From NCBI RefSeq assembly GCF_002005425.1, contig NZ_CP019704.1, forward strand, positions 2,810,001-2,874,000: DNA of 64,000 bases, read 5' to 3'. The stretch comes from Polaribacter sp. BM10. GTDB taxonomy: Bacteria; Bacteroidota; Bacteroidia; Flavobacteriales; Flavobacteriaceae. The notes below the pieces were generated by a model. The model had not been told where the DNA came from and made no database searches. It saw nothing but the letters and a program-made list of their open reading frames with translations. The translations under genes were made by a program, and so were the position numbers. Below are positions 55,008 to 64,000 of this stretch, piece by piece. Position 1 is the first letter of the stretch, and each line of letters starts with the position of its first letter.

Positions 55008-56261
55008 ATGAAGATTTTTAAATTTGGAGGAGCATCTGTAAAAGATGCCGCAAGTGTAAAAAATATAACAAGTATTTTACAAAACGAAGGAACAGAAAAT
55101 ACATTAGTGGTAATTTCTGCAATGGGTAAGATTACAAATGCTTTTGAAGAGGTTATAGAAGCTTACTATAATAAAACAGATAAATTATCTGAAAACTTAG
55201 GAGTTATAGAAGATTTTCATAAAAATTTAATGTCTGATTTATTTGATAAAGATGATGCAATTTTTAAAGAAATAGACATTCTATTAGGTGAGTTAAGTTG
55301 GTTCTTAGCAAGAAATACATCACAAAGATATAATTATGTGTACGATCAAATTATTTGTTTCGGAGAACTTTTATCAACAAAAATTGTAAGTGCTTATCTA
55401 ACAAAAGTGGGTATTCAAAATAATTGGTTCGATGTTAGAAATTATGTAAAAACAGATAGTAATTATAGAGATGCTAAAGTAGATTGGACTTTGACGCAAC
55501 AAATTATTACAGAAAAAGTAGATGCAACTAAATTAAATATAACACAAGGTTTTATAGCCGCAAATGATACCGAAAACACAACAACTTTAGGTAGAGAAGG
55601 TTCTGATTATACTGCAGGAATTTTTGCTTATTGTTTAAATGCAGAAAATGTAACTATCTGGAAAGATGTACCAGGAGTTTTAAATGCAGACCCAAGAGTT
55701 TTTGAAGAAACTACTTTGTTAAAACAAATTTCTTATGAAGAAGCTATAGAAATGGCGTTTTATGGTGCATCTGTAATTCATCCAAAAACATTACAACCAT
55801 TAGAAAGAAAAGAAATTCCTTTATTGGTACGTTCTTTTGTAAACCCTAAAGAAGCTGGAACCAGAATTTCTAAAGGATCTAATTTAGAACCATTAATACC
55901 ATGTTTTATTGTTAAGAAAGATCAGATTTTAGTTTCTATTTCGGCATTAGATTTTTCTTTTATGGTAGAAAATAACATTAGTTATATATTTAAGAAATTA
56001 CACGATTATCAATTAAAAGTTAATTTAATACAAAACTCTGCAATTAGTTTTTCTGTTTGTATTGATAATAAATTTAAAGGCTTTGAGGCGTTTTACAATG
56101 AACTTAAAAACGAGTTTAAAATTGATGTTCAAAAAGGCGTAGATTTATTTACTGTGCGTCATTTTGATGATAAATCCGTTGCAAGTATAGAAGAAAAAGG
56201 ATCGTCTTTATTAACACAGGTAAACAAAGAAACTATACAGATTGTTTTGGCAACAAATTAA
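55008..56261 (+). CDS. aspartate kinase
   Basis: A 417-residue monofunctional aspartokinase: aspartate + ATP to aspartyl phosphate, the entry into lysine, threonine and methionine synthesis. Catalytic KFGGASVKDA at the N-terminus, then GREGSDYTAGIFAYCL and WKDVPGVLNADPRV. ACT-like regulatory sequence fills residues about 290-417. It starts two bases after the GNAT stop. The gene is not fused to homoserine dehydrogenase. Confidence 0.94.
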   Translation: MKIFKFGGASVKDAASVKNITSILQNEGTENTLVVISAMGKITNAFEEVIEAYYNKTDKLSENLGVIEDFHKNLMSDLFDKDDAIFKEIDILLGELSWFLARNTSQRYNYVYDQIICFGELLSTKIVSAYLTKVGIQNNWFDVRNYVKTDSNYRDAKVDWTLTQQIITEKVDATKLNITQGFIAANDTENTTTLGREGSDYTAGIFAYCLNAENVTIWKDVPGVLNADPRVFEETTLLKQISYEEAIEMAFYGASVIHPKTLQPLERKEIPLLVRSFVNPKEAGTRISKGSNLEPLIPCFIVKKDQILVSISALDFSFMVENNISYIFKKLHDYQLKVNLIQNSAISFSVCIDNKFKGFEAFYNELKNEFKIDVQKGVDLFTVRHFDDKSVASIEEKGSSLLTQVNKETIQIVLATN

Positions 56262-56284
56262 TAAGACAATATCTGTTTTTTTAG

Positions 56285-56292
56285 TATGTTTG
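56285..56292 (+). promoter_or_regulatory. candidate -7 box of the olsF-like gene
   Basis: TATGTTTG, 22 bases before the ATG at 56315. A -33 element is not clear. Confidence 0.45.
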
Positions 56293-56314
56293 CAGTTCGC
56301 TTTAATTATAATTT

Positions 56315-58123
56315 ATGGCATTAGTAACATCTAAAGAAATTGCGCAAGTAATTGGTTTACAAAAGTTTGGCTTTTTAGGAACTTTTATTGGTTGGATTCT
56401 GTTAAGAATTCTTCGCATTTCTGCTATCAATAAAATCTACGATAAGAACAAAAATAAATCTGATTTAGATTTTTTAAACGGAATTTTAGATGATTGTAAT
56501 ATAAAATTCGAAATTCCAGAAGAGGATTTAAAACGTATACCTAAAGAGGGGCCGTTTATAACTGTTTCAAACCATCCTTTAGGTGGTATTGATGGTGTTT
56601 TATTGCTAAAACTATTAATCGAAAAAAGAGCAGATTACAAAATTATCGCTAATTTTTTATTGCATCGAGTAGAGCCATTAAAGCCTTACGTAATGCCTGT
56701 TAATCCTTTTGAAACTAGAAAGGATGCAAAATCTAGCGTTGCCGGAATTAAAAGTGCTTTATTGCATTTAAAAGAAGGAAAGCCATTGGGGATTTTTCCT
56801 GCAGGAGAAGTTTCTACATACAAAGATGGTAAGTTAAATGTAGATAAACCATGGGAAGAAGGTGCTGTTAGATTGATTAAAAAAGCAAACGTACCAGTTA
56901 TTCCGATTTATTTTCATGCAAAAAATAGTAGATTATTTTACTTTCTTTCTAAAATATCTGATACGCTAAGAACAGCAAAATTACCTTCGGAAGTAATGAA
57001 TCAAGGTGGTAGAGTTGTAAAAGTTAGAATAGGAAAACCAATTTCTGTAAAAGATCAAAACGAGTTTAAAGAAATACCTGCGTTTTATGAATTTATAAGG
57101 AAGAAAACCTACATGTTGGCGAATCCTTTTGAAAAAGCGCACAAGTTAATTTCTGCACAGAATATTAAAATTAAAAAACCAGCAAAAAAAATAACAGCAC
57201 AAAGAAGCACAGATCTTTTTGTAAAAGAAGTAAATGCTATTAGAGATAATGGCGGTAGATTACTAGAAAGTAAAAACTACGAAGTGTTTTTTGCAAGTGC
57301 AAAAGAAGTACCTAATTTATTACATGAAATTGGTAGATTACGCGAAATAACTTTTAGAGCTGTTGGTGAAGGAACAAATAAATCTATCGACTTAGATAAA
57401 TATGATAGGTATTATCATCACTTAATTTTATGGGATAGAGAAGCGAATGTTTTGGTTGGCGCATATAGAATGGGTCTTGGTAAAGAAATTTATAAAAAGT
57501 ACGGAATTAACGGTTTTTACGTTCAGACCTTATTTAGAATTGAGCCAGAACTGCATCAAATGATGGACAATACCATCGAAATGGGTAGAGCTTTTATTAT
57601 TGGCGAATATCAGCAAAAACCAATGCCGTTATTTTTATTATGGAAAGGAATTGTACACGTTACTTTGCGTCATCCAGAGTATAAATATTTAATGGGCGGA
57701 GTTTCTATTAGCAATCAGTTTTCAGATTTTTCAAAATCGTTAATGATAGAGTTTATGAAATCTCATTATTACGATCCTTACATTGCACAATACATTTATC
57801 CGAAGAAAGAATATAAGGTTAAATTAAAAGATGGTGATAAAGATTTTGTTTTTGATGCAACAAAATCTGATATGCAAAAGTTTGATAAGATAATAGACGA
57901 GATAGAACCAGGTGCTTTAAGAATACCTGTTTTAATTAAAAAGTATGTAAAGCAAAATGCACGTTTGGTTGCTTTTAATGTAGATCCTAAGTTTAATAAT
58001 GCTGTAGATGGTTTAATGTATATTAAGGTTTCTGATATTCCAGAAAGCACTGTAAAGCCGGTAATGGAAGAGTTTCAGGCAGAACTAGAAAGAAAAGCTA
58101 CAGAATTACAAAAAAGTAAATAA
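56315..58123 (+). CDS. olsF: fused acyltransferase, OlsF-like ornithine lipid synthase
   Basis: A 602-residue two-domain protein. Residues about 60-290 form a PlsC-type acyltransferase (VSNHPLGGIDG as the HX5D-type site, FPAGEVST, VIPIYFHAKNS). Residues about 300-590 form an OlsB-like N-acyltransferase of the GNAT fold (EIGRLREITFRAVGEG, YMIGAYRMGLG-like, LLWKGIVHV, MGGVSISNQFS). The same fusion, called OlsF, makes ornithine lipids in Flavobacterium and Serratia; there the C-terminal half N-acylates ornithine and the N-terminal half adds the second acyl chain (family knowledge). The start follows the aspartate kinase gene by 53 bases. Confidence 0.85.
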   Translation: MALVTSKEIAQVIGLQKFGFLGTFIGWILLRILRISAINKIYDKNKNKSDLDFLNGILDDCNIKFEIPEEDLKRIPKEGPFITVSNHPLGGIDGVLLLKLLIEKRADYKIIANFLLHRVEPLKPYVMPVNPFETRKDAKSSVAGIKSALLHLKEGKPLGIFPAGEVSTYKDGKLNVDKPWEEGAVRLIKKANVPVIPIYFHAKNSRLFYFLSKISDTLRTAKLPSEVMNQGGRVVKVRIGKPISVKDQNEFKEIPAFYEFIRKKTYMLANPFEKAHKLISAQNIKIKKPAKKITAQRSTDLFVKEVNAIRDNGGRLLESKNYEVFFASAKEVPNLLHEIGRLREITFRAVGEGTNKSIDLDKYDRYYHHLILWDREANVLVGAYRMGLGKEIYKKYGINGFYVQTLFRIEPELHQMMDNTIEMGRAFIIGEYQQKPMPLFLLWKGIVHVTLRHPEYKYLMGGVSISNQFSDFSKSLMIEFMKSHYYDPYIAQYIYPKKEYKVKLKDGDKDFVFDATKSDMQKFDKIIDEIEPGALRIPVLIKKYVKQNARLVAFNVDPKFNNAVDGLMYIKVSDIPESTVKPVMEEFQAELERKATELQKSK

Positions 58124-58208
58124 GCAAAAATTTTACTTTTTACTGACAAAAAAGCAGTCTTTTACATTTGGTATAGTTTTCGCTAATTTGTTAATATAAA
58201 ATTATTAG

Positions 58209-58559
58209 ATGAAAACATTTTTAAAAATTTTACTAACCGCTTTAGCTGTAATAGTACTAGCAAATATTTTACCAGGAGTAGAGGTTTCTGGTTACGTGTC
58301 TGCAATAATAGTAGCAGTAGTTATTGCGTTGTTAAATATGGTGGTTAGACCATTGTTAATTTTCTTTACTTTACCGGCCACACTTGTAACTTTTGGCTTG
58401 TTTATTTTTGTAATTAACGCCATAATAATTTTACTTGCAGATAAGTTAGTGTCTGGTTTTGCTGTTTCTGGGTTCTTTTCGGCCTTGTTATTCAGTATTT
58501 TACTATCCATTTTTAGATCGGCATTATTTTCTTTATTAAAAGACAATAATAAAAATTAA
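58209..58559 (+). CDS. small four-helix membrane protein, YvlD-like (phage holin IV superfamily)
   Basis: A 116-residue integral membrane protein with about four transmembrane helices. MKTFLKILLTALAVIVLANI, VVRPLLIFFTLPATLVTFGL and NAIIILLADKLVSGFAVSGF match the YvlD / superfamily IV holin group. The gene is in an ordinary chromosomal context with no phage genes nearby, so holin activity should not be assumed. Envelope-related function is probable. It lies between the olsF-like gene and tig. Confidence 0.82.
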   Translation: MKTFLKILLTALAVIVLANILPGVEVSGYVSAIIVAVVIALLNMVVRPLLIFFTLPATLVTFGLFIFVINAIIILLADKLVSGFAVSGFFSALLFSILLSIFRSALFSLLKDNNKN

Positions 58560-58622
58560 TACATAATAAGTTATAGAGGTAATTTTAATTTTTTTCTACT
58601 GAAATAGAAGTACTTAAATACT

Positions 58623-58651
58623 TGTTAAGTAAAAAAAAATAATTAATTTTG
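58623..58651 (+). promoter_or_regulatory. promoter of tig (TTG-N18-TAATTTTG)
   Basis: TTG at 58623-58625, an 18-base spacer and TAATTTTG at 58644-58651, 33 bases before the trigger factor ATG. A good Bacteroidota promoter match. Confidence 0.75.
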
Positions 58652-58684
58652 CACTCGATTTTTTCAAGATAAAAGAACAAATAA

Positions 58685-60010
58685 ATGAATATTACAAAAG
58701 AAAACATAGATGCGTTAAACGCAATTGTAAAAGTTGATATTGTTGCAGAAGATTATCAAGCAAAAGTAGATAATATCTTATCAGATTACCGTAAAAAAGC
58801 AGATGTTCCTGGTTTTAGAAAAGGACACGTGCCAATGGGTATGATAAAAAAGCAATATGGTCAATCTGTTATGGTAGATGAGGTTAACAAGCTTTTACAA
58901 GAATCTTTAAATAAATTCTTAACAGAAGAAAAGTTAGATATTTTAGGTAATCCTTTACCAAGAGTACAAGACGATTTCAACTGGGATGCAGAAACTTTTT
59001 CTTTTGAATTCGAATTAGGTTTAGCACCGGAATTTGATGTTGATTTAAAGTCTAAGAAAAAGATTAATCAATACAACATTGTTGCAACAGAAGAATTATT
59101 AGATGAAGAAGTAAAAAACATTCAGACTAGATACGGTAAAATGTCTACGTTAGAAGAAGCAACAGAGCACTCTAATGTAACTGGTACTTTTGTAAACGAA
59201 GAAAAAGGAATCGAAAAAAAGAGTACTTTCTTAGTAAACGATCTTAAAGGAAAGAAAAACGAAAAGAAAGTTATAGGTGCTAAAGTTGGTGATGTAATCG
59301 AATTAGAAACTAAAAAATTATTCGAAGACAACAACAAGTTGCAACATATTTTAGGTGTTTCTGCAGATGAAATTAAAGATTTAGATATTAAAGTAACTTT
59401 AACTGTAGAAGAAATTACTAAAACAGAACCAGCAGATTTAGACAAAGAATTGTTTGATAAATTGTTTGCAGACGGTAGTGTTTCTTCGGTAACAGAATTA
59501 AGAGAAAAAATTAAAGAAGACGCAGAAAAGCAATTCTTACAGCAGTCAGATCAACATTTATTAAATTCTGTAATAGAGCACTTAATCGAAAATACTAAAT
59601 TCGATTTACCAGCAGATTTCTTAAAGAAGTGGTTAGCAACTGCAGGCGAAAAACCTTTAACAGAAGAAGAAGCTGCAGCAGAATACGAAAAATCAGAAAA
59701 AGGTTTACGTTATCAATTAATCGAAGGTAAGATTATGAAAGATAACGACATTAAATTAGACTATGCAGAATTGGTAGACTATGCAAAAGGATTTATCCGT
59801 ACGCAAATGGCTCAATTTGGTAACATGAATCCAGAAGAAAAAGAATTGGATGAAATTGCTGGTAGAATTTTACAAAACCAAGAAGAAGCACAAAAATTAC
59901 AAACACAATTAATTAGTCAGAAATTGTTAGATTTTTATAAAGAAAACATGACTTTTAAAACAAAAGAACTTTCTTACGAAGAGTTTGTAAAAGAAGCATA
60001 CAAACAATAG
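58685..60010 (+). CDS. tig: trigger factor
   Basis: A 441-residue ribosome-bound chaperone for nascent chains. The ribosome-docking motif in the N-terminal domain is PGFRKGHVPMGMIKKQYG. A middle FKBP-like PPIase region (about 150-235) looks reduced, and the C-terminal helical arms (about 250-430, LREKIKEDAEKQFLQQ) complete it. It lies upstream of clpP and clpX in the order known from many bacteria. A terminator separates tig from clpP. Confidence 0.93.
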   Translation: MNITKENIDALNAIVKVDIVAEDYQAKVDNILSDYRKKADVPGFRKGHVPMGMIKKQYGQSVMVDEVNKLLQESLNKFLTEEKLDILGNPLPRVQDDFNWDAETFSFEFELGLAPEFDVDLKSKKKINQYNIVATEELLDEEVKNIQTRYGKMSTLEEATEHSNVTGTFVNEEKGIEKKSTFLVNDLKGKKNEKKVIGAKVGDVIELETKKLFEDNNKLQHILGVSADEIKDLDIKVTLTVEEITKTEPADLDKELFDKLFADGSVSSVTELREKIKEDAEKQFLQQSDQHLLNSVIEHLIENTKFDLPADFLKKWLATAGEKPLTEEEAAAEYEKSEKGLRYQLIEGKIMKDNDIKLDYAELVDYAKGFIRTQMAQFGNMNPEEKELDEIAGRILQNQEEAQKLQTQLISQKLLDFYKENMTFKTKELSYEEFVKEAYKQ

Positions 60011-60068
60011 CTTATAATCCATTTGAATCTTATTATAAGATTTAAATTATAGCGTAATTATATACAAA

Positions 60069-60099
60069 AAACCTGAATTATTTTATTCGGGTTTTTTTA
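60069..60099 (+). terminator. terminator after tig
   Basis: A 10-bp stem (60069-60078 with 60085-60094, one G-T pair) with a 6-nt loop and a T run. Confidence 0.85.
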
Positions 60100-60174
60100 G
60101 CAACTAACGCAAAGCAAAAGAGTAAGAAATAGTTCTTATATTTACAGTATTAAACTTAAAACAAAATCACGAAA

Positions 60175-60837
60175 ATGGATTACGGAAAAGAGTTCGAAAA
60201 ATACGCAACAAAACACCACGGAATAAGCAGTACAAATTATACAAAAATTACAAGTAGTTTAACTCCATATATCATGGAAGAACGCCAAATGAATATTACT
60301 CAAATGGATGTTTTTTCTCGTTTAATGATGGATAGAATTATCTTTTTAGGAACTGGTATTAATGATCAAGTTGCAAATATTATACAAGCACAATTATTAT
60401 TTTTAGAAAGTGTAGACGCTAATAAAGATATTTCAATTTATATAAACTCACCAGGTGGAGGGGTTTATGCAGGTTTAGGTATTTATGATACAATGCAGTT
60501 TATAAAACCAGATGTTGCCACAATTTGTACAGGTATGGCAGCTTCTATGGGAGCCGTTTTAATGTGTGCAGGTCAAGAGGGTAAACGTTCTGCGTTACCT
60601 CATTCTAGAATTATGATTCATCAACCTTTAGGTGGTGCTCAGGGGCAAGCATCTGATATTGAGATTACTGCAAGAGAAATCTTAAAATTAAAAGACGAAT
60701 TGTATGCAATTATTGCAAATCATTCTGGACAAACAATAGAGAAAGTTCACAACGATTCTGATAGAGATTATTGGATGAAAGCAGATGAAGCGAAAGCTTA
60801 CGGAATGATTGATGAAGTTTTAGCAAGAAAAGTATAA
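60175..60837 (+). CDS. clpP: ATP-dependent Clp protease proteolytic subunit
   Basis: A 220-residue serine peptidase, the proteolytic chamber that works with ClpX. Catalytic Ser is in [13 protein letters not shown], His in [15 protein letters not shown], and Asp in [27 protein letters not shown] is also diagnostic. The N-terminal propeptide (about 30 residues) precedes [12 protein letters not shown]. It sits 42 bases before clpX; a 9-bp hairpin lies in that gap. Confidence 0.97.
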   Translation: MDYGKEFEKYATKHHGISSTNYTKITSSLTPYIMEERQMNITQMDVFSRLMMDRIIFLGTGINDQVANIIQAQLLFLESVDANKDISIYINSPGGGVYAGLGIYDTMQFIKPDVATICTGMAASMGAVLMCAGQEGKRSALPHSRIMIHQPLGGAQGQASDIEITAREILKLKDELYAIIANHSGQTIEKVHNDSDRDYWMKADEAKAYGMIDEVLARKV

Positions 60838-60842
60838 AGAAT

Positions 60843-60864
60843 TTTAGCTTATTTTTAAGCTAAA
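60843..60864 (+). other. clpP-clpX intergenic hairpin
   Basis: A perfect 9-bp stem TTTAGCTTA/TAAGCTAAA with a TTTT loop. No T run follows, so it is not a standard terminator; it may be a processing or attenuation site that adjusts clpX relative to clpP. This is inference. Confidence 0.5.
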
Positions 60865-60879
60865 TCAAAAGCTGATATA

Positions 60880-62118
60880 ATGTCGAAAGAAGAAAACTTA
60901 GAGTGTTCGTTTTGCGGACGAAAAAAAGCAGAAACAGACTTGTTAATTGCAGGTATGGATGCGCACATTTGTGATAAATGTATAGAACAAGCTCATGGTA
61001 TTGTAGAAGAAGAAATTACTGAAGCAAAATCTAGCGAACTTTCTAAAGATTTAACATTAAAAAAACCTTTAGAAATTAAACAGTTTTTAGATCAATATAT
61101 AATTGGTCAAGATGAAACTAAACGTTCTATGTCTGTTGCGGTTTATAATCATTACAAAAGATTATTACAAACCAAAGATGATGAAGATGAGGTAGAAATA
61201 GAAAAATCTAATATTGTTTTAGTAGGAGAAACCGGTACAGGTAAAACATTGGTTGCAAAAACAATTGCCAAAATGTTAAATGTTCCGTTTTCTATAGTAG
61301 ATGCAACAGTTTTAACGCAAGCGGGTTATGTTGGTGAAGATGTAGAAAGTATTTTAAGTAGACTATTGCAAGCAGCAGATTACGATGTAGATAAAGCCCA
61401 AAGAGGTATCGTTTTTATTGATGAAATAGATAAAATTGCCAGAAAAGGTGATAATCCATCAATTACAAGAGATGTTTCTGGGGAAGGAGTACAACAAGCA
61501 TTACTTAAATTATTAGAAGGTACAGTTGTAAATGTAGCGCCAAAAGGAGGTAGAAAACATCCAGAGCAAAAATTTATAGAAGTAAATACTAAAGAAATTT
61601 TATTTATTGCTGGTGGAGCTTTTTCTGGAATAGAAAGAATAATTAGCAAGCGATTAAATATGCAAGCTGTTGGTTTTGGAGCTTCTTTAGATGAAGACAA
61701 AGTAGATGAAGAAAACTTATTACAATACATTATTCCTTCAGATTTAAAATCTTTTGGTTTAATACCAGAAATTATAGGTCGTTTACCGGTTTTAAGTTAT
61801 ATGAATCCTTTAGATGCAAAAACGTTAAGAGCAATTTTAACTGAGCCAAAAAACTCTATCATTAAGCAATATTCTAAGCTTTTTACGATGGATGATGTAT
61901 CTTTTACAATAGAAGAAGATGCTTTAAATTACATTGTAGAAAAGGCTGTAGAGTATAAATTAGGTGCTAGAGGATTACGTTCTTTATGTGAAGCTATCTT
62001 TACAGATGCAATGTTTGAGTTGCCAAGTTCAGACGATAAAGAATTTAATGTTACAAAAGAGTACGCAGAAGCAAAACTGACAAATACAACATTAAAAAAG
62101 TTAAGAGCAGCTTCTTAA
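60880..62118 (+). CDS. clpX: ATP-dependent Clp protease ATP-binding subunit ClpX
   Basis: A 412-residue AAA+ unfoldase. The N-terminal zinc domain is [12 protein letters not shown] ... [12 protein letters not shown] with four cysteines. Walker [13 protein letters not shown], Walker [15 protein letters not shown], pore loop [10 protein letters not shown], and sensor 2 [12 protein letters not shown] follow; the ClpP-binding loop appears in the IGR-containing [11 protein letters not shown]. It is co-directional with clpP and tig. A strong terminator follows at 62138. Confidence 0.97.
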   Translation: MSKEENLECSFCGRKKAETDLLIAGMDAHICDKCIEQAHGIVEEEITEAKSSELSKDLTLKKPLEIKQFLDQYIIGQDETKRSMSVAVYNHYKRLLQTKDDEDEVEIEKSNIVLVGETGTGKTLVAKTIAKMLNVPFSIVDATVLTQAGYVGEDVESILSRLLQAADYDVDKAQRGIVFIDEIDKIARKGDNPSITRDVSGEGVQQALLKLLEGTVVNVAPKGGRKHPEQKFIEVNTKEILFIAGGAFSGIERIISKRLNMQAVGFGASLDEDKVDEENLLQYIIPSDLKSFGLIPEIIGRLPVLSYMNPLDAKTLRAILTEPKNSIIKQYSKLFTMDDVSFTIEEDALNYIVEKAVEYKLGARGLRSLCEAIFTDAMFELPSSDDKEFNVTKEYAEAKLTNTTLKKLRAAS

Positions 62119-62137
62119 AAAATATTGTTTTATACTA

Positions 62138-62179
62138 AGATCTCACAAGTTATTTTAAACTTGTGAGATCTCTTTTTTT
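62138..62179 (+). terminator. strong terminator after clpX
   Basis: A perfect 14-bp stem (62138-62151 with 62158-62171), 6-nt loop and a run of seven T. Confidence 0.92.
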
Positions 62180-62227
62180 ATAAGAATAACTTCTTATTAT
62201 ATTTGTTACACTAATTAATTAAAAGAA

Positions 62228-64000
62228 ATGATTTCTAGAAGTACCATAGACCGCGTTTTTGAATCTGCAAGAGTAGAAGAGGTTATTGGTGAGTTTGTTC
62301 AGCTAAAAAAATCAGGAAGTAATTTTAAAGGATTGAGTCCGTTTGTAGATGAAAAATCACCATCTTTTATGGTTTCTCCTGTAAAGCAAATTTGGAAAGA
62401 TTTTTCTACCGGAAAAGGAGGAAATGCTATATCGTTTTTGATGGAACATGAGCATTACTCTTATCCAGAAGCTATTAAATGGCTCGCAAAAAAATACAAT
62501 ATAGAAATTGAAGAAACTGAGCAAACATCAGAAGAAAAAGCTCAGATGAACGAAAGAGAAAGTATGTTTATGGTATCTACTTTTGCCAAAGATTACTTTC
62601 ATGACATCATGTTAAATACTAATAAAGGGAAAGCTATTGGACTTTCTTATTTTAAAGAAAGAGGTTTTAGAGATGATACGATAAAAACTTTTGAACTTGG
62701 TTATTGTTTAGACGAGTGGGATGGTTTTACAAAAGCAGCTTTAAAAAAAGGATATGATATTAAATATTTAGCTTCTACAGGTTTAACTATTGTTAAAGAA
62801 ACAAAACAATTCGATAGATTTAAAGGGCGTGTTATGTTTCCTATACACTCTATGTCTGGTAGAATTTTAGGTTTTGGTGGTAGAATTTTAACTGCGGATA
62901 AAAAAGCGGCTAAATATTTAAATTCACCAGAAAGCGATATTTATCACAAGAGTAAAATTTTATACGGCCTTTATCAAGCAAAAAAAGAAATTGCAAAGCA
63001 AGATAATTGTTACTTGGTAGAAGGTTATACAGATGTAATATCATTTCATCAATCTGGTGTAGAAAATGTAGTTGCATCTTCTGGTACAGCGTTAACGCCA
63101 GATCAAATAAGACTTGTAAATAGACTTACAAAAAATATTACCGTTCTTTTTGATGGTGATGCGGCAGGAATTAGAGCTTCTATAAGAGGTATAGATTTAA
63201 TTCTAGAACAAGGCATGAATGTAAAAGTTGTGCAGTTTCCAGATGGAGAAGATCCAGACAGTTTTGCAAAATCTCACTCAACATCAGAGTTAAAAGCCTA
63301 TTTAGAAGAATCGTCTAAAGATTTTATAGAGTTTAAAGTTTCTTTGCTGTTAAAAGAATCTAATAACGATCCTGTAAAAAAGGCGGGTGTAATTAGAGAT
63401 ATTGTAACAAGTATTTCTAAAATTCCAGATGGTATTCAACGCGAAGTTTATGTACAAGAATGTGCTCGAATTATGGATATTTCTGAGCGTGTACTTTTTA
63501 GTGAATTAGCGCAATTATTAAAAAAAGGAATTCAAGACAGAAATAAGATAAGTAGAAAACAAAATAATTCTCAACAAGATCCCAACGAACCACCAGCAGA
63601 ATATTTTGCAAATAAAGAAAAGGCTCCCATGGGCTTGGTTAAAGGTAAAACTGCTGCAGAAAAGATAGATCAACTTTCTATTTTAGAAAAAGAAATTATT
63701 AGAATCTTGCTTTTATTTGGAAATGAAGAAGCTGAATTCTTAGAAGAAATTGAGAATGAGGATGAAGAGGGTAGAATAACTGTAACACAAAGAAAATATA
63801 ATAATAATGTTTCTGCAGAAATATATTTACATCTACAAGAAGACGAAATAGAGTTTACAAATGTTATTTTTCAAGAAATTTATACAGAAGTTATTTATCA
63901 ATTAAATCAGTATGAAAAACTAGAAATAGATGCGTTAGTGAACCATAAAAACTCAGACATTTCTTCTACTGTTACATCTATTATTATGGATGAGGAAAAG
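62228..64000 (+). CDS. dnaG: DNA primase DnaG, 3' end beyond window, zinc ligands replaced
   Basis: DNA primase, making RNA primers for chromosome replication. The frame runs open from the ATG at 62228 to the window end (591 residues so far), so the gene is incomplete here. The N-terminal CHC2 zinc-binding domain is recognisable (NFKGLSPFVDEKSPSF ... KQIWKDFSTGKGGNAISFLM), but all four ligand positions of E. coli DnaG (C40, H43, C61, C64) are Ser37, Val40, Asp58 and Thr61 here, with spacing kept. The TOPRIM core is intact (FKGRVMFPIHSMSGRILGFGG, YLVEGYTDVISFHQSG, VLFDGDAAGIRASIRG). The C-terminal helicase-binding region continues past the edge. Confidence 0.95.
   Translation, partial: MISRSTIDRVFESARVEEVIGEFVQLKKSGSNFKGLSPFVDEKSPSFMVSPVKQIWKDFSTGKGGNAISFLMEHEHYSYPEAIKWLAKKYNIEIEETEQTSEEKAQMNERESMFMVSTFAKDYFHDIMLNTNKGKAIGLSYFKERGFRDDTIKTFELGYCLDEWDGFTKAALKKGYDIKYLASTGLTIVKETKQFDRFKGRVMFPIHSMSGRILGFGGRILTADKKAAKYLNSPESDIYHKSKILYGLYQAKKEIAKQDNCYLVEGYTDVISFHQSGVENVVASSGTALTPDQIRLVNRLTKNITVLFDGDAAGIRASIRGIDLILEQGMNVKVVQFPDGEDPDSFAKSHSTSELKAYLEESSKDFIEFKVSLLLKESNNDPVKKAGVIRDIVTSISKIPDGIQREVYVQECARIMDISERVLFSELAQLLKKGIQDRNKISRKQNNSQQDPNEPPAEYFANKEKAPMGLVKGKTAAEKIDQLSILEKEIIRILLLFGNEEAEFLEEIENEDEEGRITVTQRKYNNNVSAEIYLHLQEDEIEFTNVIFQEIYTEVIYQLNQYEKLEIDALVNHKNSDISSTVTSIIMDEEK

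Noticed and set aside
58209..58559. Prophage lysis gene (holin)
   Set aside because: Family name only. No endolysin, tail or capsid genes nearby; YvlD-like proteins are ordinary chromosomal envelope proteins.

Overview
The window is a stretch of a low-GC chromosome that looks like a marine Flavobacteriaceae member (Polaribacter/Tenacibaculum-like; genus is inference). The support is: three secreted proteins ending in type IX secretion (T9SS) sorting domains; promoters with the Bacteroidota -7 motif TAnnTTTG and little Shine-Dalgarno signal; DUF3078 barrels; a fused ornithine-lipid synthase; an LPS-anchored lipoprotein-rich gene set; and a DnaG whose zinc ligands are all replaced.

Layout. 1-8.2 kb: surface and polysaccharide-use genes (T9SS jelly-roll-like protein, LacZ-type GH2 lipoprotein, FN3 lipoprotein, large BNR-propeller T9SS protein). 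8.2-12.6 kb: an accessory island. It has a 0.9-kb non-coding leader with several families of short repeats, including seven copies of an octamer resembling replication iterons, and then a VirE-N/BT4734-like primase joined to a DExH helicase module. The gene is interrupted exactly inside the helicase P-loop by a 420-nt sequence that folds as a group I self-splicing intron (P1-P9, with P7.1/P7.2-like insertions and no homing-endonuclease ORF). The island ends at a tRNA cluster (Asn-Gly-Leu, minus strand). 13-17.2 kb: sucA-sucB (2-oxoglutarate dehydrogenase E1 and E2). 17.3-21 kb: YiiX-like lipoprotein, a frameshifted DUF2200 gene, a Pif1/RecD-like helicase with HRDC and HTH tails. 21-29.2 kb: recJ, OsmC, AhpD-like, an XRE-type regulator, M28 peptidase, an Fe-S uracil-DNA glycosylase, a flavin disulfide reductase, HopJ-like. 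29.3-30.8 kb: ECF sigma / anti-sigma / duplicated plug-like secreted protein. 30.8-46 kb: rsmI, cupin, aspS, DUF6503-like, ClC channel with a substituted gating glutamate, glpQ-like, EEP nuclease, hflX, CNNM/CorC-like, two DUF3078 barrels, DUF2480, DUF59 and sufE. 46-64 kb: PfkB kinase, purF, a large T9SS protein, sodB, fbp, GNAT, aspartate kinase, olsF-like, YvlD-like membrane protein, tig-clpP-clpX, and the start of dnaG, which runs off the window.

Most of the window is ordinary housekeeping sequence. The clear exception is the island at 8.4-12.2 kb. A group I intron in a protein-coding P-loop of a Bacteroidota replication gene, preceded by an iteron-like array, is the strongest candidate for something undescribed. 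A second dispersed signal is a family of at least four long-hairpin intergenic repeats (15.8, 21.0, 32.0 and 36.4 kb). All assignments come from reading the sequence; no database search or folding program was run.
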